Origin: UBA3206 sp964548855
GTDB taxonomy: Bacteria > Bacillota_I > Bacilli_A > Acholeplasmatales > Anaeroplasmataceae
Assembly: GCA_964548855.1 (NCBI GenBank)
Contig: CAZJSR010000019.1
Coordinates: 1 to 31,207, forward strand
DNA length: 31,207 nt
Reading direction: 5' to 3'
In this document: positions 14,343 to 22,948 of the stretch, in pieces
How positions within the stretch are numbered: position 1 is the stretch's first letter
How the letters are laid out: every line of letters begins with the position of its first letter
Position numbers and translations under genes: made by a program
The notes under the pieces: generated by a model
Seen by the model: the letters and a program-made list of their open reading frames with translations, nothing else
Database searches by the model: none
What the model was told of the DNA's origin: nothing

Positions 14343-15140
14343 ATGTTTAGTTATGAGTTTATGAGATTTGCGTTTATTATTGGAATTATGCTAGGTGTAA
14401 TTATACCACTTGTTGGGCAAACATGCGTTTTAAAAAGATTATCAACATTTGGAGATGCACTTTCGCATACAGCATTGCTTGGGGTTGCGATAGGACTTGT
14501 GAGTGGTACGAGTCCTCTTGTTATATCAATAGTTATATGTATAGTCGCATCAATTGTGATTGAATTTATTAGAAAGAAATTTAATAAATACTCTGAAATG
14601 TCAGTTGTAATTGTCATGAGTGCATCAATTGCATTAGCGGCAATTATATCAAAATTTACAAGTAGTGCGAATTTTCAAAGTTATTTATTTGGTAGTATTT
14701 TTTTAGTTAATAAGGTTGATATAATTACTACAGCTATTGTTTTAATTATTACAATTATATTCTATCTTGGGTTTTATCATCAAATTAAATATGTATCATA
14801 TAATGAAATACAAGCTAAATTAGACGGGGTAAATGTAGGTGCTATAAATGTTTTACAAATGATTATTACAGCTATTGTTATAGCTATTTCATCTAAAATA
14901 ATAGGTGCATTAATGGTGTCAGCACTAATGATTATTCCATATGCTTCATCATTACAAATAACAAAAAGATATAAGAATAGTATGTTTTATGCGATATTAT
15001 ATTCAGTTATGTCAATTGTTATTGGATTAACTTGTGCATACTATTTAGATTTACAACCAGGGGGTACAATTGTTTTAGTTTCAACAATATTACTTATTAT
15101 ATCTATGGTAGTAAATAAAATTTTTAAATTGACAAGATAA
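14343..15140 (+). CDS. znuB: Zinc ABC transporter permease (ABC-3 family)
   Basis: 265 residues, three bases after znuC. Eight or so hydrophobic segments run the full length. The family motifs are present: LKRLSTFGDALSHTALLGVAIG near the N-terminus (R-x-S-x-x-GDALSHx-x-LxG) and IGALMVSALMIIPYASSLQ near residue 195. It forms the membrane channel for zinc import with ZnuA and ZnuC. The operon ends here; only a weak hairpin follows. Confidence 0.92.
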   Translation: MFSYEFMRFAFIIGIMLGVIIPLVGQTCVLKRLSTFGDALSHTALLGVAIGLVSGTSPLVISIVICIVASIVIEFIRKKFNKYSEMSVVIVMSASIALAAIISKFTSSANFQSYLFGSIFLVNKVDIITTAIVLIITIIFYLGFYHQIKYVSYNEIQAKLDGVNVGAINVLQMIITAIVIAISSKIIGALMVSALMIIPYASSLQITKRYKNSMFYAILYSVMSIVIGLTCAYYLDLQPGGTIVLVSTILLIISMVVNKIFKLTR

Positions 15141-15158
15141 AGTGAAAAATATTTTTAC

Positions 15159-15176
15159 AATTGAAGATATTCAATT
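15159..15176 (+). terminator. Weak hairpin after znuB
   Basis: AATTGAA pairs with TTCAATT around a GATA loop, followed by only TTAG. It is AT-only apart from one G-C pair and lacks a U-tract, so it may be a poor terminator or nothing. Confidence 0.3.
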
Positions 15177-15201
15177 TTAGAATAAATAATTCGCCCGTTT
15201 A

Positions 15202-15230
15202 TTTACAAAAAATAGTTATAGTGATATAAT
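15202..15230 (+). promoter_or_regulatory. Strong promoter of pduL
   Basis: TTTACA (15202-15207), 17-bp spacer, TATAAT (15225-15230) with the TGn extension (TGATATAAT). It is one of the best promoter matches in the window, consistent with a highly expressed gene. Confidence 0.85.
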
Positions 15231-15266
15231 AACTATGTTTAAAAAACATGGAAGGAATTATTTATT

Positions 15267-15839
15267 ATGAAACAAATTTTAATTGAAACAAGTGCACGTC
15301 ACGTACACGTAACACAAGAAACATTAGAAGTATTATTCGGAGCTGGAGCTACTCTTACTGTAAAGAAGGAATTATCACAACCTGGTCAATTTGCTTCTGA
15401 ACAAAAAGTACAAGTAGTAGGACCAAAAGGTGCAATTAATTGTTCAATTTTAGGACCTTGCCGTAAAGATAATCAAGTTGAATTATCATTTACAGATGCT
15501 CGTACAATTGGAGTGAGCGCACCAATTCGTGAATCTGGAGATGTAGCTGGTTCTGCAGCTTGTAAACTTGTTGGACCTGCTGGAGAAGTAGAACTTACAG
15601 AAGGTGTAATTGTAGCTAAGCGTCATATCCATATGACTAAAGCAGATGCACAAGAATTTGGAGTAGAAAACGGACAAATCGTTGATGTAAAAGTTGTTAA
15701 CGAAACAGGAAGAAAACTTGTTTTCTGTGACACTGTAGTTAGAGTATCAGATTCATATGCTCTTGCAATGCACATTGATACAGATGAATGTAATGCAGGA
15801 TGTTTAGCTGGTGTAATCTACGGAGAATTAGTTAAGTAA
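15267..15839 (+). CDS. pduL: Phosphate acyltransferase PduL-type (phosphotransacetylase)
   Basis: 190 residues with a GGAAGG site. Two PduL halves are visible: ETSARHVHVT with metal-binding histidines near residues 12-14, a LGPCRKDNQVELSFTDAR core with G-x-S-APIRESGD, and KRHIHMT near residues 118-124, then a C-terminal half ending HIDTDECNAGC. PduL interconverts acyl-CoA and acyl-phosphate (acetyl or propionyl), replacing Pta. There is no N-terminal encapsulation peptide and no microcompartment gene nearby, so it is probably the housekeeping acetate-pathway enzyme. Codon use is distinct from the neighbours, with CGT for arginine and many C-ending codons, which suggests high expression. It is flanked by its own strong promoter and terminator, hence monocistronic. 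Confidence 0.93.
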   Translation: MKQILIETSARHVHVTQETLEVLFGAGATLTVKKELSQPGQFASEQKVQVVGPKGAINCSILGPCRKDNQVELSFTDARTIGVSAPIRESGDVAGSAACKLVGPAGEVELTEGVIVAKRHIHMTKADAQEFGVENGQIVDVKVVNETGRKLVFCDTVVRVSDSYALAMHIDTDECNAGCLAGVIYGELVK

Positions 15840-15856
15840 TAAAATAATATAAATTT

Positions 15857-15885
15857 AAAGGTCGAATTTCGGCCTTTTATTTTTA
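15857..15885 (+). terminator. Intrinsic terminator of pduL
   Basis: AAAGGTCG pairs with CGGCCTTT (one G-U pair) around AATTT, followed by TATTTTT. Confidence 0.85.
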
Positions 15886-15902
15886 TATATGTATACATAT
15901 TA

Positions 15903-15911
15903 TGATATAAT
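15903..15911 (+). promoter_or_regulatory. Extended -10 promoter of the HD phosphohydrolase gene
   Basis: TGATATAAT, a perfect TGn-extended -10, 20 bases before the TTG start. The -35 region (TTATAT at 17 bp) is a poor match. Confidence 0.5.
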
Positions 15912-15931
15912 ATTTTTATAGGGGTGGTAAT

Positions 15932-17152
15932 TTGTACACTAAATTAAAACGAAATAAAGTATTTAGAGATCCAATATATGGGTATATTAATGTTGAATAT
16001 AAGATAATAGATGATTTAATTGATACTAAAGAATTTCAAAGATTAAGACGTATTAGACAATTAGCAGGATTATCTATGGTGTTTCATACTGCAGAGCATT
16101 CTAGATTTTGTCATTCGCTTGGTGCATATGAAATGGCACGTAAGGTTATTGATAAAGCTGAGGGACTTACAGAAGAGATGAGTGAGTATGAACAAGTTGT
16201 GTTTTTGATAGCAGCATTACTTCATGATGTTGGTCATGGACCATATTCTCATGCATTTGAAGCGGTTATGACTGTTTCTCATGAGGAGATGACAGTAAAA
16301 ATTATCACAGGAGATACTGAAATAAATAAGATACTATCAATTCATCCAAATTTAGCAGAAGATGTCGCAAGTGTAATTGCACATACTGGAAAATTTAGTC
16401 TTATTGAAGCATTAGTATCTAGTCAATTAGACGTTGATAGAATGGATTATCTTCAAAGAGATTCTTATTTTACAGGAGCTTTATATGGTACTATAGATGT
16501 TAATAGGATTATTAGAAGTATGAAGATTATTAATAAAGAGATTGTATATCGTGCTTCTGGTGCACCAGCAGTTGAATCATATTTAATGGCAAGATATCAT
16601 ATGTATAATCAAATTTATTACCATCAAGTAGCTCGTAGTTATGAATTGTTACTTCAAAGTATCTTTTTTAGAATTTTTGATTTAATTGATGAAAATATTT
16701 ATGTTGATGCGTGTATTGATGATTTTATCAATGCGATTAAAACATCTGATGTAAAATCATATTTAGAAATTGATGATGCTTATGTTAATGGTTTTATTAA
16801 ACAATTATCACACAGTGATGATAAGATATTAAATGATTTATGTAATAGACTACTTAATCGTAAATTATATGAAGTTATTGATGTTGTATTAGAGGCAGAT
16901 AGTAATAGAATTAATGAAGTTAGAGAAAAATATAATACTGATCCTATTTTAAAGAGATATTATTTTGAAGAATCAACATTAAGTCAATATGCTTATAAGC
17001 ATACCGATGATATTGATAAAGTAAATGATATTAAGATATTATTGCCATCAGGTAAAATTATATCATTAGAAGAATATTCTCCTATCGTAAAAGGGTTAAT
17101 TGATAGCGCAAATAATAAATTTAAACGAATTTTTTATGGAAAGGGTATTTAA
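15932..17152 (+). CDS. HD-domain phosphohydrolase (YwfO/SAMHD1-like, probable dNTPase)
   Basis: 406 residues from a TTG start preceded by GGGGTGG (15921-15927). The N-terminus VFRDPIYGYI, FQRLRRIRQL and HSRFCHSLGAYEMA, then the HD motif LLHDVGHGPYSHAFE (about 96-110) and SQLDVDRMDYLQRD, identify the YwfO/SAMHD1-like group. H59, the HD pair and the later Asp form the metal site. Relatives hydrolyse dNTPs to nucleosides and triphosphate; B. subtilis YwfO is about 430 residues. The gene touches rnmV with no spacer, so co-transcription with rnmV-ksgA is likely. In B. subtilis the position before rnmV is held by unrelated yabE. The exact substrate is not readable from sequence. Confidence 0.88.
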   Translation: MYTKLKRNKVFRDPIYGYINVEYKIIDDLIDTKEFQRLRRIRQLAGLSMVFHTAEHSRFCHSLGAYEMARKVIDKAEGLTEEMSEYEQVVFLIAALLHDVGHGPYSHAFEAVMTVSHEEMTVKIITGDTEINKILSIHPNLAEDVASVIAHTGKFSLIEALVSSQLDVDRMDYLQRDSYFTGALYGTIDVNRIIRSMKIINKEIVYRASGAPAVESYLMARYHMYNQIYYHQVARSYELLLQSIFFRIFDLIDENIYVDACIDDFINAIKTSDVKSYLEIDDAYVNGFIKQLSHSDDKILNDLCNRLLNRKLYEVIDVVLEADSNRINEVREKYNTDPILKRYYFEESTLSQYAYKHTDDIDKVNDIKILLPSGKIISLEEYSPIVKGLIDSANNKFKRIFYGKGI

Positions 17153-17692
17153 ATGTATAATCAAATAATAGTATGTGAAGGTACTCATGATATGATTAAA
17201 ATTCAAAGTGTTTATAATAATATTATGTGTATAATAACTAATGGTAGTGAAATTAGTAAAGAGACTCTTAATATGATAAAAGAATTATCTCTAAATCATG
17301 AGATAATTTGTTTTTTAGATCCAGATTATCCTGGTGAAAGAATTAGAAATAAAATAGTAGAAATAGTACCTAATGCGAAACATGCTTATATAAAGAAGGA
17401 GTTATGTATCAGCACTAACAAGAAAAAAGTTGGTGTTGAACATGCAACAAAAGAAGATATTAAGGCTTGTTTAGATCCGATATTATCTAATAATCATTTT
17501 ATTAATAAATATAAATTTACTATAAATGATCTATATGATTTAAATATTGTTGGTGATAGTAATTTAAGAAAATATGTCACATCAAAATTAAACATAGGAG
17601 TTCCTAATAATAAAACATTAGTAAAGAGGCTTAATATGTTAAATATAACTAAAGAAGATTTAAAAAGAATAGTTGGTGAATATAATGCCTAA
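17153..17692 (+). CDS. rnmV: Ribonuclease M5 (5S rRNA maturation)
   Basis: 179 residues, directly abutting the preceding stop. The TOPRIM domain shows IIVCEGTHDMIKI (catalytic glutamate), ITNGSEIS and FLDPDYPGERIR (the DxD-like acidic pair). KKVGVEHATKEDI is typical of RNase M5, which cuts precursor 5S rRNA in complex with ribosomal protein uL18. The length matches B. subtilis RnmV (186). The order rnmV-ksgA is conserved across Bacillota. Its last codons overlap the ksgA start. Confidence 0.93.
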   Translation: MYNQIIVCEGTHDMIKIQSVYNNIMCIITNGSEISKETLNMIKELSLNHEIICFLDPDYPGERIRNKIVEIVPNAKHAYIKKELCISTNKKKVGVEHATKEDIKACLDPILSNNHFINKYKFTINDLYDLNIVGDSNLRKYVTSKLNIGVPNNKTLVKRLNMLNITKEDLKRIVGEYNA

Positions 17693-18542
17693 AAAGGTTG
17701 GAAGTATAGAATATACAAAAAAAGTCATTAATGAGAATGATTTTCATATAAAAAAGAAATTTGGGCAAAATTTCTTAATAGATCAAAATATATTACAAAA
17801 TATTGTTAATCAGGCTGAAATAGATGATTCTTGTGACGTTATTGAAATAGGTCCAGGACTAGGAAGTCTAACTGAAATAATAGCTTCTAAAGCCCGTAGA
17901 GTATTATGTTATGAAATAGATAAGGATTTAATTCCTATTTTAAATAAGAATTTAGAGGAATTTGAAAATATAACTATTATAAACAAAGATGTTTTAAAAT
18001 GTGATGTTAATAAAGATATAGATACTTATTTTCCAGGACATAAAAAAGTAGTTTTAATAGCTAATTTACCGTATTATATTACAACTCCTATTATTTTAGG
18101 ATTATTAGAACAAACTACTGAAATTAAAGAATATGTAATGATGATGCAAGAAGAAGTTGCGGATAGAATTGTTTCTAAGCCAGATGTAAAGGATTATAAT
18201 GCGTTATCAATTGCGATTCAATATCGTGCTAAAGCTACTAAAGTTTTAAGAGTTCCTAGAACTGTATTTATTCCTGCGCCTAATGTAGATAGCGCTGTAA
18301 TAAGATTAGATTTATATGAAAATCCTATATATAATGTATTAGATGAAAAGAAATATTTTAAATTAGTAAGAGGGGCTTTTGCGCAAAGAAGAAAGACCCT
18401 TGTTAATAACTTAATTCAATTAGGCTATGATAAAGAAAGTATATATAATGCTTTAGATAATCTTAAATTATATAAAGATATTAGAAGTGAGGCATTAACA
18501 GTTTCAGATTTTGTAAATTTAAGTAATATTTTAGATAAGTAG
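17685..18542 (+). CDS. ksgA: 16S rRNA dimethyladenosine transferase KsgA
   Basis: 285 residues. I place the start at the ATG at 17685, with GGTGA 5 bases upstream inside rnmV, rather than at the in-frame TTG 17673 or GTG 17676. Motifs: KKFGQNFLIDQNI, SAM-binding VIEIGPGLGSLTE, catalytic NLPYYITTPII, and VPRTVFIPAPNVDSAV. It dimethylates two adjacent adenosines in helix 45 of 16S rRNA during small-subunit assembly. The start overlaps the rnmV stop by 8 bases, suggesting coupled translation. Confidence 0.95.
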   Translation: MPKKVGSIEYTKKVINENDFHIKKKFGQNFLIDQNILQNIVNQAEIDDSCDVIEIGPGLGSLTEIIASKARRVLCYEIDKDLIPILNKNLEEFENITIINKDVLKCDVNKDIDTYFPGHKKVVLIANLPYYITTPIILGLLEQTTEIKEYVMMMQEEVADRIVSKPDVKDYNALSIAIQYRAKATKVLRVPRTVFIPAPNVDSAVIRLDLYENPIYNVLDEKKYFKLVRGAFAQRRKTLVNNLIQLGYDKESIYNALDNLKLYKDIRSEALTVSDFVNLSNILDK

Positions 18543-18587
18543 CCTATATTATAATTTGTTATTAAAATACAATATAGTGGTGATATT

Positions 18588-19301
18588 ATGAAAATAGGTG
18601 ACTATGTTACAAGAAATAGTCATAATAATGATATTGTATTTAAAATAGTGAGGCTTAGTGATAATATTGCATCATTAAGTGGACTTAGAGTAAGACTTAT
18701 TGCGGATAGTGAAATTTCAGATTTAATGGTCTATAAAAATATTGAATCAGAAAATATAGATAGCGATATTGTTTTTAATGATACTATTAATGGAGTAGTG
18801 TTACATATTGATGGTGATAAGGATTACTTAGAAGAATGTATGAAATATTATACAAATAATAAGATACCAGCGATTGGATATTTTATAGATGAAGAAAAAA
18901 TGCCATATGTAATAGAAAAACTATTAAATAAACATATGCCCGATATTTTAGTTTTAACAGGCCATGATGGTATTAGAAATGGTAGATATATTAATTCTAG
19001 GTATTATTATGAGTCAATCTTAAAGGCCAGAAGAAAAGAGAGTAATAAAGATAATCTTGTAATAATAAGTGGTGGATGTTTTAGCGATTATATGACATTA
19101 ATTAAGGGTGGTGCAAATTTTGCATCAAGTCCTAAAGGTGTTGTGATTGATGTGTTAGATCCTGCAAAAATAGCGAAGATGGTATCTACAGGACTTGCAT
19201 CAACATATTTAGATATTGATAGAATAATAAATAGTACTATGAATAAAAATAAAGGTATTGGAGGCATAGACACCAAAGGTTGTGCTAGGAAATTACATTA
19301 G
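18588..19301 (+). CDS. yabG: Sporulation-specific protease YabG
   Basis: 237 residues, shorter than B. subtilis YabG (290) because the linker after the N-terminal domain is reduced. The start GDYVTRNSHNNDIVFKIVRL and RLIADSEISDLMV are family-typical. The catalytic region has DILVLTGHDG (His), LVIISGGCFSDYMTLI (Cys) and GANFASSPKGVVIDVLDPAKIA, ending GIGGIDTKG. YabG is a cysteine protease made in the mother cell that trims coat and assembly proteins. The position between ksgA and ispE matches B. subtilis, although the veg and sspF genes usually found between yabG and ispE are absent. A GGTGA site precedes the ATG. A SigK promoter is not evident. Confidence 0.93.
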   Translation: MKIGDYVTRNSHNNDIVFKIVRLSDNIASLSGLRVRLIADSEISDLMVYKNIESENIDSDIVFNDTINGVVLHIDGDKDYLEECMKYYTNNKIPAIGYFIDEEKMPYVIEKLLNKHMPDILVLTGHDGIRNGRYINSRYYYESILKARRKESNKDNLVIISGGCFSDYMTLIKGGANFASSPKGVVIDVLDPAKIAKMVSTGLASTYLDIDRIINSTMNKNKGIGGIDTKGCARKLH

Positions 19302-19337
19302 GATATAATCTATGAGATTTTGATGAGGAGAAATTAT

Positions 19338-20156
19338 ATGATAGTTGAAAAAGCATATGCTAAAGTGAATTTATCACTTGAGGTAAAAGATAAAAGAGAA
19401 GATGGATATCATCAAGTAAATACAATAATGGTGCCTATTATGTTATATGATGAACTTACATTTAGTCATTCAAATGAAATTATATATAGGCCTAGTATCG
19501 ATTTAGAAGATGATATTGTATTAAAAGCTCTTAGAGTTTTTTATCAAAAATATAATATCAAAAAAGGTGTATGTATAACTTTAGAAAAAGGAATACCAAT
19601 ATGTGCAGGTTTGGCTGGTGGATCTAGTGATGCAGCAGCTGTACTGAGGGGTTTAAATAAACTTTTTGATGTAGGTGCCACATTAGAAGATTTAGAAGAA
19701 CTTGCAAATATGCTAGGAAGTGATGTTTCTTATTGTTTATATCAAAAAGCCTCACTTTGCACAGGTAGAGGAGAAGTAGTAAATCTAATTTACAATGAAT
19801 ATGAAAAATGGCCTATTACTTTAATAAAACCAGACTTTGGAATGTCGACAGGAACGATTTATGCTGCATATAAATGGGATAATGTTGATAAGGAAACCAA
19901 AACTAAAAATATTATAGAAGCCTTAAAAAATAGCGATTTAATTAGTTTAAAGAAAAATATTTTTAATGATTTATCAAGAGTATCAATAGATATGACACCA
20001 CTTAAAAATATTTATGATGATATTAAAAATTTAGGTTATGATGTATTTTTAAGTGGAAGTGGTCCTACTTTATTTATAATAGGTGAAACACCAAACTTAG
20101 ATGACTTAAAAAAGAAATACGAAGGTATATCTATATTATCGACAAAATTATTATAA
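19338..20156 (+). CDS. ispE: 4-diphosphocytidyl-2-C-methyl-D-erythritol kinase IspE
   Basis: 272 residues from the ATG at 19338, which has GAGGAG at 19325-19330; the upstream in-frame ATG at 19320 lacks a site and would add six residues not seen in the family. GHMP kinase motifs: AYAKVNLSLEVKDKREDGYH at the start, GIPICAGLAGGSSDAAAVLRGL (ATP loop), DVSYCLY, and LSGSGPTLF near the C-terminus. It phosphorylates CDP-methylerythritol in the MEP isoprenoid pathway, so this organism probably makes isoprenoids by that route. Confidence 0.95.
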   Translation: MIVEKAYAKVNLSLEVKDKREDGYHQVNTIMVPIMLYDELTFSHSNEIIYRPSIDLEDDIVLKALRVFYQKYNIKKGVCITLEKGIPICAGLAGGSSDAAAVLRGLNKLFDVGATLEDLEELANMLGSDVSYCLYQKASLCTGRGEVVNLIYNEYEKWPITLIKPDFGMSTGTIYAAYKWDNVDKETKTKNIIEALKNSDLISLKKNIFNDLSRVSIDMTPLKNIYDDIKNLGYDVFLSGSGPTLFIIGETPNLDDLKKKYEGISILSTKLL

Positions 20157-20173
20157 TGATATTGTTTTCATAT

Positions 20174-20201
20174 TTGAAAAAAAGCCTATTAGTGATATAA
20201 T
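20174..20201 (+). promoter_or_regulatory. Promoter of prs-pth
   Basis: TTGAAA (20174-20179), 16-bp spacer and TATAAT (20196-20201) with TGn extension. The block TAGTGATATAAT followed 4 bases later by TATG is nearly identical to that at pduL. Confidence 0.8.
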
Positions 20202-20245
20202 GGGTATGTAACCAAAATAGAATTAAGTAGCAGGAGATTTGTAAT

Positions 20246-21229
20246 ATGGCAGAATTATTTGGTAAAAAAGTAAAATTATTTTCATTATCTTCAAACAGAC
20301 CATTAGCACAAGAGGTAGCAGATTCAATCGGTTTACCACTTTCTCAATGTGATGTTTTAAGATTCGCTGATGGAGAAATCAACATTAACATTAATGAAAC
20401 AGTGCGTGGACATCATGTATTTGTTGTACAACCAACAAGTGCACCAGCAAACGATCATGTAATGGAACTTTTAGTAATGTGTGATGCATTAAAGAGAGCT
20501 TCAGCAGCAAGTATTAATATTGTAGTACCTTACTACGGATATGGTAGACAAGATAGAAAAGCAAGAAGTCGTCAACCTATCTCAGCAAGATTAGTTGCTG
20601 ATTTAATTCAAGCAGCAGGAGCTGATAGAATTATTGTAATGGATTTACATGCAGCACAAATACAAGGATTCTTCAATATTCCAGTAGATAACTTTATGGG
20701 ATTACCTATTCTTGTAAATTATATTTCAGATAAAAAGCTAGATAATATATGTATTGTATCACCAGACCATGGTGGAGTTACTCGTGCAAGAGCATTTGCG
20801 CAAGTATTAGAAGCTCCAATCGCAATCATTGACAAGAGAAGACCAGAACCTAATAAAGCAGAAGTTATGAATATTATTGGTGATGTTAAAGGAAAGACTT
20901 GCGTATTAGTAGATGATATGGTTGATACTGCTGGTACTTTAACAATTGGTGCTCAAGCATTAATGGAAGCAGGTGCAACAGAAGTATATGCAGCCGCAAC
21001 ACATGGTGTTTTATCAGGACCAGCAATTGAAAGAATTCAAAATTCTTGCATAAAAGAATTAATTTTAACAAATACTATTAATATTCCAGAAGAAAAGAGA
21101 ATTGATAAGATTAAGGTTTTATCAGTAGGTTCTTTATTAGGACATGGTATTTTAAGAATTTTAAGTGATGAACCACTTAGTGGATTGTTCACATATTCTT
21201 ATGATAAGAGCAAGAGAGAATTACTATAA
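20246..21229 (+). CDS. prs: Ribose-phosphate pyrophosphokinase
   Basis: 327 residues with CAGGAG upstream. Class I PRPP synthetase signatures: LFSLSSNRPLAQEVA, FADGEININI, GHHVFVVQPT, YYGYGRQDRKARSRQPISA, MDLHAAQIQGFF, and the PRPP loop VLVDDMVDTAGTL. It transfers pyrophosphate from ATP to ribose 5-phosphate for nucleotide, histidine and tryptophan synthesis. Codon use is richer in C-ending and CGT/GCA codons than neighbours, suggesting high expression. The stop codon overlaps the pth start by one base (TAATG). glmU and spoVG, which precede prs in B. subtilis, are not here. Confidence 0.97.
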   Translation: MAELFGKKVKLFSLSSNRPLAQEVADSIGLPLSQCDVLRFADGEINININETVRGHHVFVVQPTSAPANDHVMELLVMCDALKRASAASINIVVPYYGYGRQDRKARSRQPISARLVADLIQAAGADRIIVMDLHAAQIQGFFNIPVDNFMGLPILVNYISDKKLDNICIVSPDHGGVTRARAFAQVLEAPIAIIDKRRPEPNKAEVMNIIGDVKGKTCVLVDDMVDTAGTLTIGAQALMEAGATEVYAAATHGVLSGPAIERIQNSCIKELILTNTINIPEEKRIDKIKVLSVGSLLGHGILRILSDEPLSGLFTYSYDKSKRELL

Positions 21230-21792
21230 TGAAGTTAATCGTAGGTCTAGGAAATCCTGGTAGTGAATATGAGGATACTCGCCATAATGTTGGATTTATG
21301 GCGCTTGATAGACTTGCTTTAAAGTATGGCGCATCTTTTAAGTTAGATAAATCTTTAAAAGGAATGATAGCCTCAATCAATATTTTCGGAGAAAAGGTAA
21401 TATTATTAAAACCAACTACATTTATGAATTTAAGTGGTGAATCTGTTAAACCAGTATTGAACTATTATAAAATTGACATTTCAGATTTTATAGTTATTAA
21501 TGATGACCTTGATATGCCTGTTGGAAAAGTTAGATTCCGTGCAAACGGAAGCGCTGGAGGGCATAATGGATTAAAAAGCATTATTGGATCTTTAAAGACA
21601 GAATCATTTAAAAGAATTAAAATAGGTATAGATCGTTCTAAAGTTATACCTGTGGTTGATTGGGTTTTAGGCCATTTTTCTTTAGAAGACAAATCATTAT
21701 TGGATACGTCATTTAGTAAAGTTATTTCAGGATTAGAAGGATTTATTAGAGGTTTAGATTCTAATAAATTATCAAATTTAATTAATTCTTAA
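21229..21792 (+). CDS. pth: Peptidyl-tRNA hydrolase
   Basis: 187 residues, standard length. MKLIVGLGNPGSEYEDTRHNVGFMALD contains the substrate-binding Asn and catalytic His (H20). Further motifs are KPTTFMNLSGESV, NDDLDMPVGKVR and GSAGGHNGLKSI. It releases peptides from peptidyl-tRNAs dropped by ribosomes. Translation is coupled to prs through TAATG. The gene is followed at once by a strong terminator, so prs-pth form a two-gene unit. Confidence 0.96.
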   Translation: MKLIVGLGNPGSEYEDTRHNVGFMALDRLALKYGASFKLDKSLKGMIASINIFGEKVILLKPTTFMNLSGESVKPVLNYYKIDISDFIVINDDLDMPVGKVRFRANGSAGGHNGLKSIIGSLKTESFKRIKIGIDRSKVIPVVDWVLGHFSLEDKSLLDTSFSKVISGLEGFIRGLDSNKLSNLINS

Positions 21793-21821
21793 TTAAGGAC
21801 TTAACGGTCCTTAATTTTTTT
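21791..21821 (+). terminator. Intrinsic terminator after pth
   Basis: AATTAAGGAC pairs perfectly with GTCCTTAATT around TTAACG, followed by a run of T. The ribosome site of the next gene begins directly after it, so that gene relies on read-through or an upstream internal promoter. Confidence 0.9.
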
Positions 21822-21832
21822 GAGGTGTTTTT

Positions 21833-22897
21833 ATGTTAGATAAATTATTTGATATGTTAGATAAGCAAATGATAAATTGGAATATAGGATTTAAATATAT
21901 AATATTCATTTTATTTTTAGCAATAGGTGTATTTTTATTAGTTAAATTTTGTGATATTTTTGTAGATGGAGCGTCAAATATTGCGCGAAAGATGAAGATT
22001 TCACCACTCATTATAGGGCTTACTGTAGTAGCGATGGGAACTTCATGTCCTGAACTTGCAGTATCAGTATCTGATAGTATTAGCTGTTTAGTAAACGGAG
22101 GAAACGCTAATGTTGCGATAGGTAACGTAGTAGGAAGTAATATATGTAATATTTTAATAGTTTTAGGGTTTAGTGTTATTTTTACTCCAATAGTTGTAAA
22201 AAAATCTATTTGTAAAAGAGAATTTCCATTTATGTTAGTAATTTCTATTATATTATTGATTTTTGGATTATTCTTTGGTGTAACTGGTAGTAAATATGCT
22301 ATCAATAGAATTGAAGGTATTATTTTAATTATATTAAGTGTTGTTTATATCTTATTTTTGGTATATAACGCTAAAAAACATCCTGAGGATGTAGTAGAGG
22401 ATAAAACAGTAGAACAAACAAAAAATAAATCGCTATTATTATCAATTATTTTAACTATAGTTGGTGCTGTAGGTATTATATTAGGTGGAGAATTTGTGGT
22501 ATACGGAGCAAAATCAGCCGTTCTTAGTGCTGCACCTTCAAGTCATAGAGATCTTGCTGAGTCATTGGTAGGTCTTACAATTGTTGCAGTAGGAACAAGT
22601 CTACCAGAACTAGTCACAAGTATTGTGGCGGCTAAAAAAGGAGAAAATGAACTCGCATTAGGTAATGTTATAGGTTCTAATATTTTTAATGTTGTATTTG
22701 TTTTAGGTATTAGCGCAACAGTTAATCCTCTTACAACAGGAAGTCAAATAATAGTAGATTTAATAGTTATGGTATCCGCAAGTGTTTTATTATTTATATT
22801 GGCACTAAGAGGAAAACTTGAGAAAAAACATGGTATATTAATGATATCATTATATTTTATTTATGTAATGTATTTAATATTGCGTACTGTATTATAA
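21833..22897 (+). CDS. Calcium/sodium antiporter (CaCA superfamily, YrbG-like)
   Basis: 354 residues with GAGGTG upstream. Two alpha-repeats define the family: GLTVVAMGTSCPELAVSVSD with GNVVGSNICNILIVLG (about residues 63-110), and GLTIVAVGTSLPELVTSIVA with GNVIGSNIFNVVFVLG (about 239-290). About ten membrane segments flank a charged loop near 185-205. It should exchange cations, probably Ca2+ for Na+ or H+, across the membrane. No promoter is visible between the pth terminator and its start. It heads a plus-strand group of three envelope genes. Confidence 0.9.
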   Translation: MLDKLFDMLDKQMINWNIGFKYIIFILFLAIGVFLLVKFCDIFVDGASNIARKMKISPLIIGLTVVAMGTSCPELAVSVSDSISCLVNGGNANVAIGNVVGSNICNILIVLGFSVIFTPIVVKKSICKREFPFMLVISIILLIFGLFFGVTGSKYAINRIEGIILIILSVVYILFLVYNAKKHPEDVVEDKTVEQTKNKSLLLSIILTIVGAVGIILGGEFVVYGAKSAVLSAAPSSHRDLAESLVGLTIVAVGTSLPELVTSIVAAKKGENELALGNVIGSNIFNVVFVLGISATVNPLTTGSQIIVDLIVMVSASVLLFILALRGKLEKKHGILMISLYFIYVMYLILRTVL

Positions 22898-22948
22898 TTA
22901 TTTGACTAATATAAAAAAAATATATATAATCTTTTTGGTGGTGTTAGT

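Noticed and set aside
15267..15839. Bacterial microcompartment locus suggested by PduL
   Set aside because: No shell protein or pdu/eut genes are nearby and PduL lacks the N-terminal encapsulation peptide.
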